Of a DNA stretch of 64,000 bases, positions 1 through 12,452 are shown in pieces. Both the position numbers and the translations under genes were made by a program. Position 1 is the stretch's first letter. Each line of letters starts with the position of its first letter. The notes beneath the pieces were generated by a model that saw only the letters and a program-made list of their open reading frames with translations, was not told the DNA's origin and ran no database searches. Source of the stretch: Rhizomys pruinosus (taxonomy: Eukaryota; Chordata; Mammalia; Rodentia; Spalacidae); NCBI GenBank assembly GCA_009823505.1, contig VZQC01005585.1, positions 202,905 through 266,904 on the forward strand, read 5' to 3'.

Positions 1-2025
1 ATCATGAAATAAAGAATAAGTGGAAAATAAAATGCCAACAACAGTATCCTTCCTACTTGAATCCCAGAGAGCAAGTAGTGGAACAAAAGGAGGGAGAGAA
101 AGGAGAAAAGGTCAAGTGTAAGGCTGTGTCAGTTCGCTTAGAGCTGCTGTACTTGTAAAAAGGACATACGAATGGTTCAAAAACCAGGACCCTGGATGTC
201 TCACTGAGATCCGATTGGATCCACTTTTGAGCTCCTAGCCTTGATGATTATATCACAGAAAGTTTTCTCAAATGCAAAGAATCCTGGAAAGGATGAGCCC
301 CATTCATTTTCAATCTGTACATTATTATGTAAAGGGAAAATTTATAAGTCATATGCATCAAATATCCTATGAATTGCAGATTTAAGAAGAATTTCAGACA
401 TTTTTACTAGAGATGTTTCCTTGGCTTGGGACCATAACTTGTTTGGGTAAATTATTCATATTTTTGAGTCACAAAGTTGAATCAAGATTTGTTATAGCAA
501 TGGAAGTAGACACAATCATAATTAGCAGTTACAAAAACTAATAGAGAAAGTAAAGTCCAGAGCTTTTATCGGGACTTTATTAGAGAAAGTAGAATTGGGT
601 TTATTCTGAGCTACTTGGAAGCACTTATTGGCACATTGTCACTCTTTTGACCTTTATCTTGTCCAGACGTGTATTAAACTCATTGGCAGAACACTAGCTT
701 GTGCCCTTAGAGGCACATTATTGCCATTAGAGAGCTCAGTTTAAGTACCATCATTGTATCAGATTGCTGTATTTGCTTAATTAGCATAGCACGAATATGA
801 AGAGTGCAGCTAATGTAAAGTGCCACTATACACTCTCCTTCCTTGGGTCTGTGTAGGCCACTGATTTGCTGGCAAACTTGCAGTTAAGAGAATTCTTTGA
901 GAACATCAGAGTTAACCCTTGCTTCTGGGTGAAGAGAGCAGAGCCATTAACAAGGGTAGTTGAGTCGTTTTTGTATTAATTGCCATTTAAAGCTTGTTTC
1001 TTCCTTGGACAGAAATTGACCTTCCTAGCATCAAAAGGGGCAATGACAGAGAGCATTTAAGCATGCTTCATCTAAATTCATAAGAATATTGTCAAGATAA
1101 ACCTTCCAGATATTTCCTAGAGATATTACAACTGATGGCTACTGAATTTTGAAGCCATCATTTTGTGTATATTGAGTTTATATTATCCAGTAACTCCATA
1201 GTAAAAAAGTTGCTGGTTAGCTTTCATGCAGATTCTTCATTCATTTATGGTGCTTGCTACTTAAACAACAAGTAAATTGAATAAAATATACTCTATGTTG
1301 CAAGGGAATATATGAAGAATTTTCATCAAATATTTTCTCCTTTATTTTGCTAGAAAGATTGTACAATATTCGGTTAAAGAACCAGACAAGGAACATTTTA
1401 TCTGCCTGGAATTTCTCTACTTGTATATGGAGCTAGTCCCCTTCAATATTCATACCCTGAAAAATATCTTGTGTTTCTTCCTTAGAACATGACTCTAATT
1501 TAATTTGCCCTAAATATTTACCATTCAGTTTACTGTTTTAGATTCCTTAGCAGATATAAATGTACTATAGATAATGGAATACATTAAATTCTGTATAATC
1601 ATTTACTTAAAATTCATTGAACAGTCTTCAAATATGAAATATTAGGATGAGTCAGACATATATCCTGAATTCTAGAAAGCTTTATAGTAGAAGGAAGATT
1701 ATATGATGCACCTGAGGGATTGGAGGTTTCTGAGTACAGGGGCAACTAGAGCAGGTGCTTGTAGCGGACCCAATTAGCATCCCGAGCAAGGTAATGCCAT
1801 GTTTGCTTAGAATCTCTGTCATACAGTAGTCCTGTGACAACGTAAAAGAAACAACACATTTTCAAAAACTACACAAGCATCTTGAAATCTTGAATGAGCC
1901 TTTATTGATAATCAACTATTTCTAGAAGGTTCAAAGGTTTTCCAAGCCATAAATCTTAAACCTTGTTTTTAAGACTAAAATGTTCCAAAAACCTGGTATA
2001 GTCATACTTACGTATAATCCCAACA
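1..2025. other. AT-rich unique sequence, no gene seen
   Basis: No open frame of useful length, no recognisable repeat and no splice-bounded coding stretch is visible. Base composition is AT-rich and stop codons are frequent in all frames. It is most simply intergenic or deep intronic DNA. Confidence 0.6.
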
Positions 2026-2107
2026 GTAGCAGAGGAGATCAGGAATTTAAAGCCTTCCATGGCTACATAGACTTCAAAGCCATCCTGGACTATATGAGGC
2101 CTTGTTT

Positions 2108-2110
<3 letters not shown>
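2026..2110 (+). repeat. B4/B1-related SINE fragment
   Basis: The stretch reads like the diverged right part of a B1-derived SINE: two successive 'aaagcc ... cctggactatatgaggcc' modules, as in B4-type elements that end in 'gagaccctgtctc'. It runs into an AC/AAAC microsatellite, which often grows from a SINE A-tail. The assignment is by eye and the copy is old. Confidence 0.45.
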
Positions 2111-2145
<35 letters not shown>

Positions 2146-2162
2146 AACAAACAAACAAACAA
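2110..2162. repeat. (AC)n then (AAAC)n microsatellite
   Basis: About fifteen AC units are followed by about five AAAC units. It directly follows the SINE fragment and is probably derived from its A-rich tail. Short frames through it encode His-Thr or Val-Cys runs and are not genes. Confidence 0.95.
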
Positions 2163-3850
2163 ATCTGTCCCAAGTATGCAAATCTGGGATGTGAAATCTA
2201 CCCAGTTCTAAAGAACAATATAAGCCAAACTACAGAAATAGTTTATATGAATCGATGAATGGTCCATGTAGCAGATTATGTAACAGTAGCACTGTTTTGC
2301 TATAGGATATACTGAGGACAAATTTGCATCATTAGGATGATGGGTATATGGAATTTAATTACTCAGGGAGACAGAAACAATGCTCCCTACATCTGCAACA
2401 GAAAATTCTCAGAGTGATCGATTATATGCTCAAAACTCAGAATTATTTCACAAGACCAAAGAAAAACTAACTCAAAGTTTTCTTTGGAAGATATTAAATT
2501 TAAAATATATAATAAACAAATATTTCACTAAGTTTAGAAGTTTGAAACAGGGATGGTCCAACATCAGTAATTTAGCAAATGAGGCCTTTGAGCCTTTCAA
2601 GTAGAGATTATCACCATCATTAAATTCTACTAAAATTCCTCAAATATTTTAAAAGGGACATTGGTTGGTTTCTAGAAAGGGTTATAAATTATAATAACTG
2701 CCAAAGTCTTGCTGCAAAACGTCAGATCTTATTTTTCCCAAATTTTATTTTCCCTAAACAATGTCAACTACTCAGAAGTAAAAAAAGAATAAAAGGAACA
2801 TTAATATACTATAGCAAATGATTCATAAGCAATTATAAAAATAGAGTTCTGTATTAGACATCAGTAAGTCATACACTTCATTGTAACAAATCTTCCAGCT
2901 TTCATTCATTTTAGATGACAAGACTAGACAGATATGATCCATCTCCCATTCTGACAGAGTTACTTACTCAGGAAAAGGAAACTAAGCAAGCCAATAATTA
3001 GGATAATTTTGGAGGGGTAGTAGTGTTAATGAATGCAGAAAATGTTAAAAGATTTATAAGTTGAGGAAATGTTTCACAAGGGACTATCAGTATAGGATAT
3101 GCAAAAAGGTGCTATTTAGAGAGAAGTCTCACTGAATAATCTCAGCAAAACTTTGACTAGGAGAAACCTAGGTAGAAAAATTAGAAAGTTACCAAAGATA
3201 CCAAGACAAACATGAGATGGGATTAAGGAACCTTCCAGAAAAAATGGTCACATGGCTGAGCTCAACAAAGGGAAATGGTCCAGGTGCAAAAGCAAAATGA
3301 AGCCAATGAAATGCTTAAGGTTTGCGTCCTGGAAAATTATATTAATGGTAAGGATGATTTAGTTTTAAATCAAGGAAAAGCCTGTGGTGATTTTTAAACA
3401 GAAAAAAATATGTGATGATTCTGATTTTTTTAGGAATACAGAAACAACAGACTTTGTTTAGGGACAATTAAAATTTTCAATTGTCTTCTTGAAAATTTAG
3501 TATATGTTAATTATGTAAATGGTACAAGGAATTTAGAGTTGAGAGTAACAGCTAGGAAAGAATATCTCAGTGACAAAGAAGTACAGTCAACAGGTAACAA
3601 ATATTAATATGGGTGTGGCTGACCCCTAATATGTAGAGCACTCTTACACATTATGCCAGATAAACCGTTGTATTCTGATACACAAGGATTTTTAAACCTG
3701 TAGCCTCTACTTATCATATTCAATATTATACATATAGACAAAATAAAAATTATTAGGTTGATTAAAGTTCAAACTTATAAACTGGACATCTTAATTGATT
3801 AATACCTTGAATCAATGTACTCTGGCCTTCTAAATGAAATCTTACAGTGT
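2163..3850. other. AT-rich unique sequence, no gene seen
   Basis: I see no repeat family, RNA gene or supported open frame here. A 74-codon frame near 2380 is within chance expectation for such AT-rich DNA. Confidence 0.55.
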
Positions 3851-3852
3851 CT

Positions 3853-3945
3853 CACTAGGTGGGAGGGTTGCAAACATAAGGCCAGCATGAGTAACATTTT
3901 AATACTGTATCTTCAACAAATAAACCAAACACAAAATTTAGTAAG
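3853..3945 (+). repeat. Old B1/B4-type SINE fragment
   Basis: The order 'ggtgggagggttgcaa ... aaggccagcatgagtaaca' followed by an A-rich stretch fits a heavily mutated right half of a B1/B4 SINE. Identity is low, so the family is uncertain. Confidence 0.4.
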
Positions 3946-3962
3946 AAAAAAGAAATGAAAAG

Positions 3963-4060
3963 CACTGAGCCTATATCTGAGTGGCAGAACTTCTGCCTAG
4001 TAGCCATGAGGGCTTTCAACTTCTTTTCAGCCTGGCAAAGTAATAAAAATAATGATGATG
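3963..4060 (+). repeat. Old ID-type (tRNA-derived) SINE
   Basis: The pattern 'ctgagtggcagaacttctgcctag' followed by 'ccatgagggctttcaac' resembles an ID element (ctcagtggtagagcacttgcctagc ... gaggccctgggttcaa). An AATAATGATG-rich tail follows. It is decayed and only approximately bounded. Confidence 0.45.
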
Positions 4061-4365
4061 ATTATGATAACAGTAGTCATTAACTTTTATTTTGGCTAAA
4101 ATCTTATTATTACCACCTTTCTGTAAGTTGATTTCCACTCTCAATATATCTTAAAACTAATGATTTGATTTTTAGATTTGGATAATAAATAGTAAATACT
4201 TATTTCAAAATTGACTCACTAATGATAACTACTTTCTACACATATGGTTTATGAATATGTTTGTATTTACACAAATGTATCTATCCATATCCAGATATAT
4301 CCACAGGTAATGAATAGCTAAAATATGAATTAAAATTGTGCATGAATTTTTGATGCTTTGTGTTC

Positions 4366-4757
4366 TGGATAGCTTTAGTTGTCCACTTGATACAAATGGA
4401 TAGAGGGAGCCTCAATTGGGAAATCGCCTCTGTTGGGATGGCCTGTGGCCATGTTTGTGGGGCATTTTCTTGATTGTTGAGTGATGTGGAAGGGCCCAGT
4501 CCATTGTGTCTGGGGCCACCCGGGGCAGGTGGTCATGGATTGTATTGGGCACAGGCCAAAAGAGCAAGCCAGTAAGCAGTGTTCCTCCATGTCCTGTGTT
4601 TTAGCTTCTACCTCCTTGTTCCTGACTTGAGTTCTTACCTTGGGCTCCTTCAGTGATGAAATGTAACACAGGAGCTGTAAGCCAAATAAACCTCGTTCTC
4701 CCCAAGTTTGTATTGGTCAGAATATTTTGTCATAGTAATTGAAACCAAACTAGAACA
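4366..4757 (+). repeat. Rodent interspersed repeat, about 0.4 kb
   Basis: This matches a common rodent medium-reiterated repeat by its landmarks: 'cacttgatacaa', 'gggagcctcaattggg', 'gggcattttcttgatt', 'gagcaagccagtaagcagtg', 'gtaagccaaataaacc' and a terminus like 'gaaaccaaactagaac'. The same family appears inverted at 13116-13247. I cannot assign a database name from memory with confidence. A 71-codon minus frame inside it has no support as a gene. Confidence 0.65.
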
Positions 4758-4794
4758 CTTTGTTTCATGTATATATTTGTTATGTAGGTTTTGA

Positions 4795-4796
<2 letters not shown>

Positions 4797-4830
<34 letters not shown>

Positions 4831-4831
4831 T
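4797..4831. repeat. (TTTA)n microsatellite
   Basis: About eight TTTA units lie directly next to the T-run of the following B1. They are probably derived from the SINE A-tail on the other strand. Confidence 0.9.
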
Positions 4832-4835
4832 GTCT

Positions 4836-4990
4836 TTTTTTTTTTTTTTTTTAAGACAGGGTCTTCCTTTAGTCCCAGCTGGCCTGGAGCTCAGCTATAT
4901 AGACCAAGATTGCCTTGAACTCGCAGAGTTCCACCTGTCTTTGCCTCTCAAGTGCTAGGATTAAAGGCGTGTGCTACCATGCCTGGCTAG
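4836..4990 (-). mobile_element. B1 SINE
   Basis: It reads in reverse as T-run, 'gacagggtctt', 'agctggcctggagctca', 'ttgaactcgcagag', 'aggattaaaggcgtg', 'catgcctggct', the full order of a B1 on the minus strand. B1 is a 7SL-RNA-derived Pol III retroposon moved by L1. Substitutions suggest moderate age. Confidence 0.9.
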
Positions 4991-6190
4991 TATATTTATT
5001 TATGTGCACATACTTGGAGTCAACCCTTTCTACCTGTGGCTTCCATATCTATAGATAAACTAACTTTGAATAAAAATATTAAAATATACTACCTGTAGTG
5101 AATGTACAAATTTTCAACTTTATAATTATTCCCTAAACTACTCAAAGCTATGTTCTTTGCATTAAATAATAGGAGTAATATAGACAAGGTTTCAAGTAAA
5201 AGGGGGTTATACACAAATACTACACCGCTGTATGTTCAATACTAAAGCAAACATATGTTGGTACCCATGAGTTTCCTGGCACTTTTAGAATCCCATGTTG
5301 ATACTGTGGAAAATGAATAGACAGAAAAAGTTGTGGTGTGATGTATACCACTTTTCCTTTCCTTTCATCTTCCCAACTCACTTTCCATACTTTTAGTAAT
5401 TTTGATTTCCTCCATCTTATAGTTCCACTCTACTTCGAGCCTATTTCTTGATAAGCTTTATTTGCTCCCACCCCCTGCATCTAATTGTGTCGCTGTAAAG
5501 AGACATATGTGAGAAATAGAAGAGGGCAAAACCTCTCTCTAGTACACTGACTGTCAGTGTAATCGGAAACTCTGAAATACAAAATCATCTACAGCTTTCA
5601 CACAGTCAAGATTCTCTACAACTTTCCTACACAGCCTGTGGCATCTGAACCATCACCTAGAACCCTGCCAGAATTCTAGGCTTATTTCAAAATCTGGAGA
5701 ATCTGATTATATGTGTTCTTTGCCAATGTTCTTTAGTGATTTCCTGGAATATTGAATTTTAGAATTATTGTTTCTAATGAATATGCTGCTTGAATTGCTT
5801 TTTCTTTGACTTCATTACAAAATATTACTTATCATTGCCACCATTAGAGTACAGGGAAGTAAAGCTTCCTCCTACTATCCTATTTTAAAGACAGAAGACA
5901 TTAAAATTAAAATATGCAGAAATCATGCAACAAAGTATTCTTAATACAGATATACTACCAAAAGCCAAATTTTCTTCTGGTTAAGTAAAAATATATTTCT
6001 TCAAAATATTTTTAGTCCTTCTTTTGTTAGGACACTCAAATTATTGTTTACCATCTTATTCTGTTTTATATAGACTACTGACAAAATGAATGCTATATAG
6101 ACTACTGACTGTGATATTGCTGTATAAGTGATTTAAAAAAAACTGCAGCACCAATGATGTGATTGCTTGAGGGACATTTGTGATGACATG
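4991..6190. other. AT-rich unique sequence, no gene seen
   Basis: No repeat family or coding stretch is recognised. Several T- and C-rich tracts near 5350-5480 are low complexity only. Confidence 0.55.
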
Positions 6191-6390
6191 AGTTGTGTGT
6201 GTGTGTGTGTGCTGTTTCTGAAGGCGTGCTGCATTCACTTGAATGTGCAGTGCACACACCTGTTCATGTGCATGTAGAAGTCATGGCAATTTTGTAGGTA
6301 TCTTTCTTTATCATTCTCCACCTGAGTGTCTTGAGACAGGGTTTCTCACTAAACAAGAAGCTTGTCTTCTTGGCTAGGCAGTATTTCCAT
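6191..6390 (-). repeat. (TG)n plus old SINE-like repeat fragment
   Basis: A TG run is followed by 'tcattctccacctgagtgtcttgagacagggtttctcact', which resembles a common rodent SINE-like repeat in reverse. A related copy may lie in direct orientation at 41553-41810. Ends are not clear. Confidence 0.4.
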
Positions 6391-7330
6391 TGAACTCTTG
6401 AAATAATCCACTTAATTTATGTAAAAGTCATAACCTGCCAGTGATACATTGTTAAACCATATCAATGTAGTTTCTTATCCTTTTCTCAGTAGGAAGTAGT
6501 CTAGACTCCTTGGAAAGCATAGAGACTACTTAATGATCGAAATTAAATATGAAGAAATATGTGCTGTAGTCTATGCAGAAATGACTGAAGCCCTTCTGTT
6601 CGTATATAGCCTTCTATAAACATGTACTGTTCTATGAATAACCATATTGTATACACTTATCAGGTGTATGAGTATCCACCTTGAAACATTTCACTTCCAA
6701 AAATAATAGTTTTACCATTTCATTCATATTCCAAATAACTATATATTAAGTGAGAAAGAATTTCACTCATATAATTGTAAAGATGACAACATTGTTTTGT
6801 TATTAAATCAGTACTAGTGAAATGCAGGCTTGTTCATTAAACATTGCTATAAATACATATTTTAAGTATATCAAAGAAATGGAGAAATTTGAGATAGAAT
6901 TTAGCAGATTTATGAAAAATGATCTATGAAGCTACAGTTATGCTAATGCATCATATGGGATGCTAAATGCTGGGGGGAGGGGACATATAAGCTTAGTGCA
7001 TAGATGAACGGCTTTCCACTAGGATTATGGAAATAAATTCTAATGAACAAATGGGTGTTTCACCAGCACGGACATTTCAAAGAGAATTGATCATGTTGTA
7101 ATGAGCTCATAGACTGTGAAGAAGCTTTCCTATGTTCAAACCTTGAAGACTACAAATTTATAAATATGCAAATTTTATATTCAAGTGAGAGACACTAAAC
7201 ATATAATCATGAAAAATCTAAATCCCATCCACATACTGTTGGAAAATCTACTCAGAGGACACACAGAGAAACTGTGCAGAGTATGACAGACACTAAGCCA
7301 ACTACCAAAGTTTAAGAGAACAAAGGGATC
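6391..7330. other. AT-rich unique sequence, no gene seen
   Basis: Nothing recognisable apart from a short G-rich run at 6972-6982. Confidence 0.55.
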
Positions 7331-7332
7331 TT

Positions 7333-9105
7333 ATTTTCCTGGTACTTTGTGCGTTTGATACATCATTTCCCAGTCCAATTTAGACACACTCCCTTTTCCA
7401 TGCCCCCCTCCCCACCACAGTTTGTGCATTCTGCCATACATGTCTTTCATCTTTTCTCAGTCTTTTTAAAGTTTTACTCTGCAGAGGTTTATTGTTTGGG
7501 CAGAGGTTTATTGTCTGGGCAGAGGTTAATTGTTTCAGTCAGTTCTTTGATCCAGTTTTTTTGTCATTGTTGTTCTCTCCTATTTGTATTATTCCAAAGT
7601 ATGCATATATATACATCATATATATATATAATGACCTTTGAAAATGAACTGTATTCTAATTCCAAAATATGTTTAGGAGTTCATATTTTTCCATTTAATT
7701 TTATATTATTCTAATGTATGAATACATACCCTCCATACATATACCAGAATTACAAAGCCTGAAAATAAGTGGTCAGTTAATTCTAGAGCCCGTTAAAGGA
7801 TTCACATTATAATAGCATAGTTGCCTTCAGATAAAAAGAAATATAACATTAACTTTGTTCAGCTTGCCATTCAACTAGGGATTTGGTGCTAGCATCCACA
7901 AATGAGGGATACCATTTATCGTTTTTTTTTGGGGGGGGGACTGTGCTACTTCACTTAGAATAATGGCTTCTAGTTCCATCCATTTACCTGCAAAGTTCAT
8001 GATGTCATCATTCTTTACTGCTGCATAGAATTCCATTGTGTATATGTACCACATTTTCTCTTCTCATATGTTGAGGGACACTTGGGTTGCTTCTAGCTCT
8101 TTGCTATTGTGAAGAGAGCTGCAATAAACATAGATGTGCATGTATCTCTGTCTTGTGGGCATAAACCCAGGAGTGGTATGACTGGGTCAGGTGGTAGGCT
8201 AATTTTCAGTTTCTTGAGAGTTCTCCACACTGCTTTCCATAGGGGTTCCATGAGTTTGCATTCCCACCAGCAGTGGATGAGTGTTCCCCTTCCCCCACAC
8301 CCTCTCCAGCATTTGGTATCCTTTGTTTTCTGGATCATAGCTAGTCTTACTGGAGTAAGATGAACTCTTAAGGTGGTTTTAATTGCATTTCCTTAATTAT
8401 TAGTGATGTTGAACACTTTTTTAAGATGCTTCTCAGCCATCTTTACTTCTTCATTTGTGAAGTGTCTGTTCAGCTCTTTACTCCAGCTTTTAAGTAGGTC
8501 ATTTGTTTTCTTCCTCCTTTGTTTTTTGAGTAGCTTATACACTTTGGATGTTAATGCTCTGTCAGAGGTATCACTGGTGAAGGTTTCCTCTCATTCTGTG
8601 GGTTTTCTCTTCACTTCTTTGATTGTTTCTTTTGCTGTATGGAAGTTCTGCAGTTTAAAAAGTCCCATTTGTCAATTGTTGACCTTATTGTTTGCGCAGC
8701 TGCTGTCTGATTTAGAAATCTTTTCCTACGCCTATGTGTTGTAGCTTACTGCCAACGTTTTCTTCTATCATTTTCAGAGTTTTGGGTTTCACAGTGAGGT
8801 CTTTGATCCATTTGGAGTTGCTTTTTGTACATGGTGAGAGGTAGTTTAGTTTTATTCTTCTACAAATGGTGATCCAGTTATGCTACTACCATTTGCTGAA
8901 GATGCTGTCTTTCTTCCACTGAGCCTTTTTGGCCCCTTTGTCAAAGATAAGGTGGCTGAAATTAGATGTGTTCAGGTTTGAAACCTCAATTTTGTTCCAT
9001 TGTTCTATAGGCCTGTTTTTGTGTCAATATCAGGCTGTTTTTATGGCTATAGCCTTGTAATATAGTTTGAAGTCTGGTATGGCAATCCCCCCCGTATTGC
9101 TCTTT
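7333..9105 (-). mobile_element. LINE-1, 5'-truncated (3'UTR plus ORF2 C-terminal part)
   Basis: Read on the minus strand, this is the C-terminal third of L1 ORF2 followed by its 3'UTR. The 3' end lies at the left (GTTTGATACATCATTTCC motif and C-rich tract near 7395). ORF2-like sequence runs from about 7896 rightward; the CCHC-knuckle region ([19 protein letters not shown]) is readable at 8240-8315. The frame is broken, notably by T8/G9 homopolymers near 7922-7939. The copy stops at about 9105, well short of the reverse transcriptase core, so it is a dead 5'-truncated insertion. Confidence 0.93.
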
Positions 9106-9108
9106 GTT

Positions 9109-9182
9109 TTTCTCAATGGTGGGGATTGAAACCTAGGGCTTTACCTATGTCAGTCAAGTGCTCACTGCCATTAAGCTGCAGA
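9109..9182 (-). repeat. ID-type SINE fragment
   Basis: In reverse orientation it shows 'ggggattgaaacctagggc' and 'aagtgctcactgccattaagctg', as in ID or B4 tRNA-like heads. It abuts the 5' end of the L1 at its left. Confidence 0.5.
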
Positions 9183-9278
9183 CAATTTTTATGATGAAAA
9201 AATATAAAGATTATGTCCATTTAGAGAAAATGATCCATAGGCTGAAAGTTTCTTGTTTCAAGAGTATATAAAAATCAG

Positions 9279-9472
9279 GCTGGGCATGGTGATGCACACT
9301 TTTAATCCTAGCACTTGGGAGGCAGAGGCAGAGGCAGAGGCAGAGACAGAGGCAGAGGCAGAGGCAGAGGTAGAGGCAGAGGCAGGCAGATCTTTGTGAG
9401 GTCAAGGCCAGCCTGGTCTACATAGCAAGCTCCAGGAAAGCTGGAGCTACACGGAGACCCTGTTTCCAAAAG

Positions 9473-9508
<36 letters not shown>
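9279..9508 (+). mobile_element. B1 SINE with internal hexamer expansion
   Basis: A B1 in direct orientation: 'gctgggcatggtgatgcaca', then 'cacttgggaggcagaggcag', then 'ggccagcctggtctacat', then a long A-tail (9472-9507). The normal single 'ggaggcagaggcagg' motif has expanded into about eleven GGCAGA-type hexamers between 9320 and 9389. The otherwise well preserved body and long A-tail suggest a fairly young copy. Confidence 0.93.
9320..9389. repeat. (GGCAGA)n array inside a B1
   Basis: Tandem GGCAGA units with a few variants (GACAGA, GGTAGA) arise from the native purine-rich motif of the B1. Minus-strand frames give Leu-Cys or Leu-Pro runs that are not coding. Confidence 0.95.
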
Positions 9509-9509
<1 letters not shown>

Positions 9510-9845
9510 ACCACAAAAAAGAGTATGTATGAATATAATGGTAAAGAGTTGACTTTAAAGATAACTGGATGTTATCATTCCTTAATTTTAATATAGAAAC
9601 TAATGCAATAGTGTGTAAGAATATTTTTAACCAACAGAAATAAAACATGCATAGTGGTCTAATAATGCCAATTAAAAGACTGATTAGTATCCAGCCTTTT
9701 GTTATATCTAACAAGGTGATCAGTTTTCTAAATTATAGCAATGAAGAGTTGAAATAGCCAAAGATATGAAAATATGCTTACAAAATGAAAGTTAGGGTAA
9801 TGATTCTTGTCAAAATTCATTAATATCATTCATGAGTTCCATATC
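9510..9845. other. Unique sequence between SINEs, nothing seen
   Basis: AT-rich, no repeat or coding feature recognised. Confidence 0.5.
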
Positions 9846-10002
9846 CTTTTTTTGTTGTTTTTTTGAGACAGGGTCTCCCTTTAGTCCCAGATGACCTGGA
9901 GCTCACTCTGTAGGCCAGGCTAGCCTTGAACTAACAGAGATCCAACTGCCTCTGCCTCCAGAGTACTAGGATTAATGGTGTGTACCACCACGCTTGGCAA
10001 AT
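9846..10002 (-). mobile_element. B1 SINE
   Basis: Reverse-oriented B1: T-run, 'gagacagggtctcccttt', 'acctggagctcactctgtag', 'cttgaactaacagagatcc', 'gtaccaccacgcttggc'. Full length with moderate divergence. Confidence 0.92.
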
Positions 10003-11347
10003 TCCACACTCTTAATCCAAAAGGAGCTTAAATAATAATGGGGATTTCATTGCTGACAGAATGGGGTGGGTCAAGGCCAATGCCAAACAAAGCTTTACCA
10101 AAGCAGTGGTTCTATGTCTTTGTATTTCTCACATCTTCATGTATGCGGGTTGTCCTTTGTCCCCAGGATGAGGGCACCATGGTCTCCTGGGTCTATGACT
10201 TTCCTTATTCACATCTAAAAAGTGAGTAAAATCAGTGAGGAGTTTTGAGCAAACTTTAATGGGGACAAATAAGGTGCATGACTTCTCCTAAAGCAATGAC
10301 AGCAGCAAGATGATGGGCTCAATATCATCAAACATCAAAAGTATGTATGACACACTGAATGGGATTTCAAAGGTGGATGGGAAGAGAAGACAGTCACTAC
10401 ACTAAATGCACATCCCTATCTTATTAATATTCATCAATTACAAAAGTTACACATCTCCATGCATGAAAATAGTGCATAAGAGATGCAGCCTTTAAATCTG
10501 ATAATTACTTATTAATATGAAATGTGATAATCCATTAAAATGAACTAAAAATCCTGCTGGGCTTTATAATTTCTTCTGTAGTATGAGTAAAATAAATATT
10601 GTTACATTACAAAAAATATCTCTCAACCATTGTTCCTTTAAAGTGGTTAGAATTTTAAAGCTTCATATATACATTTTTTCTAAAAATATTTTAAAGCATC
10701 TCAACTGGGAAAGTAATTTCATGCTTACTTTTTAAAGATTCTATTCAAAGAACTCATTAAAATCATTCATTTAAATAAACTCGTGTATGTTCATTATACT
10801 ATGTCCTTTGGGAGGGGAAAAAAGTATAAACTGCTGCCAGAAGCAAAGAAGGGAACAAATGTTAAATGTAAAAGGTTAGTCCTTCATTAAAATTGTTTAA
10901 ATAATCATCAACTCCCCCCTGTACCCTTAAAAACTATTCCTGTGAGCATTTATACGCACCTAGGCGTTAACACTGGGACCATTTCAATTTTTGCTTTTAG
11001 TTCTGAGTCCACAGAAGGAACACAATAGGTATAGAAATGTTCATAGAAATTTGGACCAGAATCTTAAGATTTGAAGTATATTCGAAGGAGGATTTTGCTT
11101 AAAATCTCTTGTCTGCTGTACATATGTAATGCTTATTATTTTACTATTAATTTTTGATAACTCTATGAAGAGTTATTGATGAGGGAGACAAATAATTTAA
11201 GGTGACTTTATTTGTGTGTTAGAATGTTATTTTCCTGTGGTACATCTTTGACTGTTACTTCTTATCTAAGTGTGGAAATGGCTATAATTTTATCTGTTCT
11301 TAAGTAGGTCTTAGATGGCACATATTTTAAGCTAGCTTTCATATAGT
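10003..11347. other. AT-rich unique sequence, no gene seen
   Basis: No repeat is recognised. A 63-codon frame at 10038-10229 shows no recognisable domain, and I see no support for it as a gene. Confidence 0.5.
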
Positions 11348-11348
11348 A

Positions 11349-11604
11349 TATTTTTTTTTTTTGAAAATTTTTTTTTTTTATTTTATTTCTGTATGTGTAG
11401 GAATGTACTGTCCGCATGCAGGTCTGTGCACCCGTGTCGTGCAAGGCCGCGGAGGTCAGAAGAGGGTGTCGGATTCCCCTGGAACTGGAGTTCTCCTGGA
11501 ATTGGAGTTTCAGACGGTTCTCGGCCGCCATGTGGGTGCTGGGGATCGAACCCAGGTCCTCTGCAAGAGCGGTCGGCACTCTTAACCGCTAGGCCATCTC
11601 TCAT
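11349..11604 (-). mobile_element. Young B2/B3-type SINE
   Basis: A tRNA-derived SINE in reverse. At the right end is the tRNA head (GCCTAGCGGTTAAGAG and box-B-like GGTTCGATCCC on the minus strand), and at the left an A-rich tail after TGTATGTGTAGGAATGTACTG. It carries the diagnostic internal duplication, AACTGGAGTT then AATTGGAGTT separated by CTCCTGG, and intact CpGs. The last few head bases (CAGCCC) are missing. It sits in the tail of the older B2 to its right. Confidence 0.92.
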
Positions 11605-11635
11605 TTGTATGTGTGTGTCTGTGTCTGTGTATATG

Positions 11636-11822
11636 CTTTCTCTGCATTCATGTAAGTGTACCAATGTTGTGAACTAGCTACAGAGGACAGAAAAAGGCCT
11701 TGGATCCACTGGAATTGGAGTTAAGAATGATTGTTAGTCACCATGCAGATGCTGAGAATGGAAGCCAGAACCTCTGCAAGAGCAGTGAATTTTCTGAACT
11801 GCTGAGCCTCTCTGTAGCCACA
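11636..11822 (-). mobile_element. Older B2/B3-type SINE
   Basis: Same family architecture in reverse ('gtaagtgtaccaatgttgtg', 'ggatccactggaattggag', 'cctctgcaagagcagtg', 'gagcctctctgtagcc') but with many substitutions and no internal duplication. A TG-rich tract at 11606-11640 replaces its tail. Confidence 0.8.
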
Positions 11823-12205
11823 TGTAGATTTTAAAGGCTCTATTTTTCACACAACTGAATTTATTTCATGGTTGTAGTTTTCCCTTTTGTGTGTTTATGG
11901 TATAACTTGGATGAAAAAATCATTTGACAGTTGTACTGAGTATCTGCTGCTTCCCTAGTTTTTCTTTACATATGGCCTGAGCTATTCTCATTTCTAGACT
12001 ATATTCTCTGAGAGAACATGTATTTGTGTATTCTCAGTGAGTGTTTATGCACTTAAGAGACAGTGATAGGAACAAATGTAAAGACATTGGGATCTTGTGT
12101 AGAAAAACAAGCCAAAGAAAAATGTTAATGGTCCTAAATAAATTCAGTGATTCTAATAAAGTCTTGATAATGTTTTCCTTTGACAGTTTGGAAAACTGAT
12201 TCAGA
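11823..12205. other. Unique sequence, nothing seen
   Basis: AT-rich stretch without recognisable repeat or gene. Confidence 0.5.
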
Positions 12206-12452
12206 AGTTTTTCTTTTCTTTTTCTTTCTTTTACATTTTATTTTATTTTATTTCATGTATATGAATGCACTGCTTGCATGTCTGTAAGTGCAACTATGTA
12301 ACACAGTGGTCATGGAGGTAAGAAGAGAGCGTAGGATCCACTGGAACTAGTTATTAATGGTTGTTAGCTGGCAAGTGGGAGCTGGGAATCAAACCCAGGT
12401 CCTCTGTAAGAGCAGCCAGTGATCTTAACCACTAAGCCATCTCTCCAGGCCT
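12206..12452 (-). mobile_element. B2/B3-type SINE
   Basis: Reverse-oriented: TTTTA-rich tail, 'gtatatgaatgcactgcttg', 'ggatccactggaac', 'aaacccaggtcctctgtaag', 'cactaagccatctctccagg'. It lacks the internal duplication of the youngest subfamily and has lost most CpGs. Confidence 0.9.
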
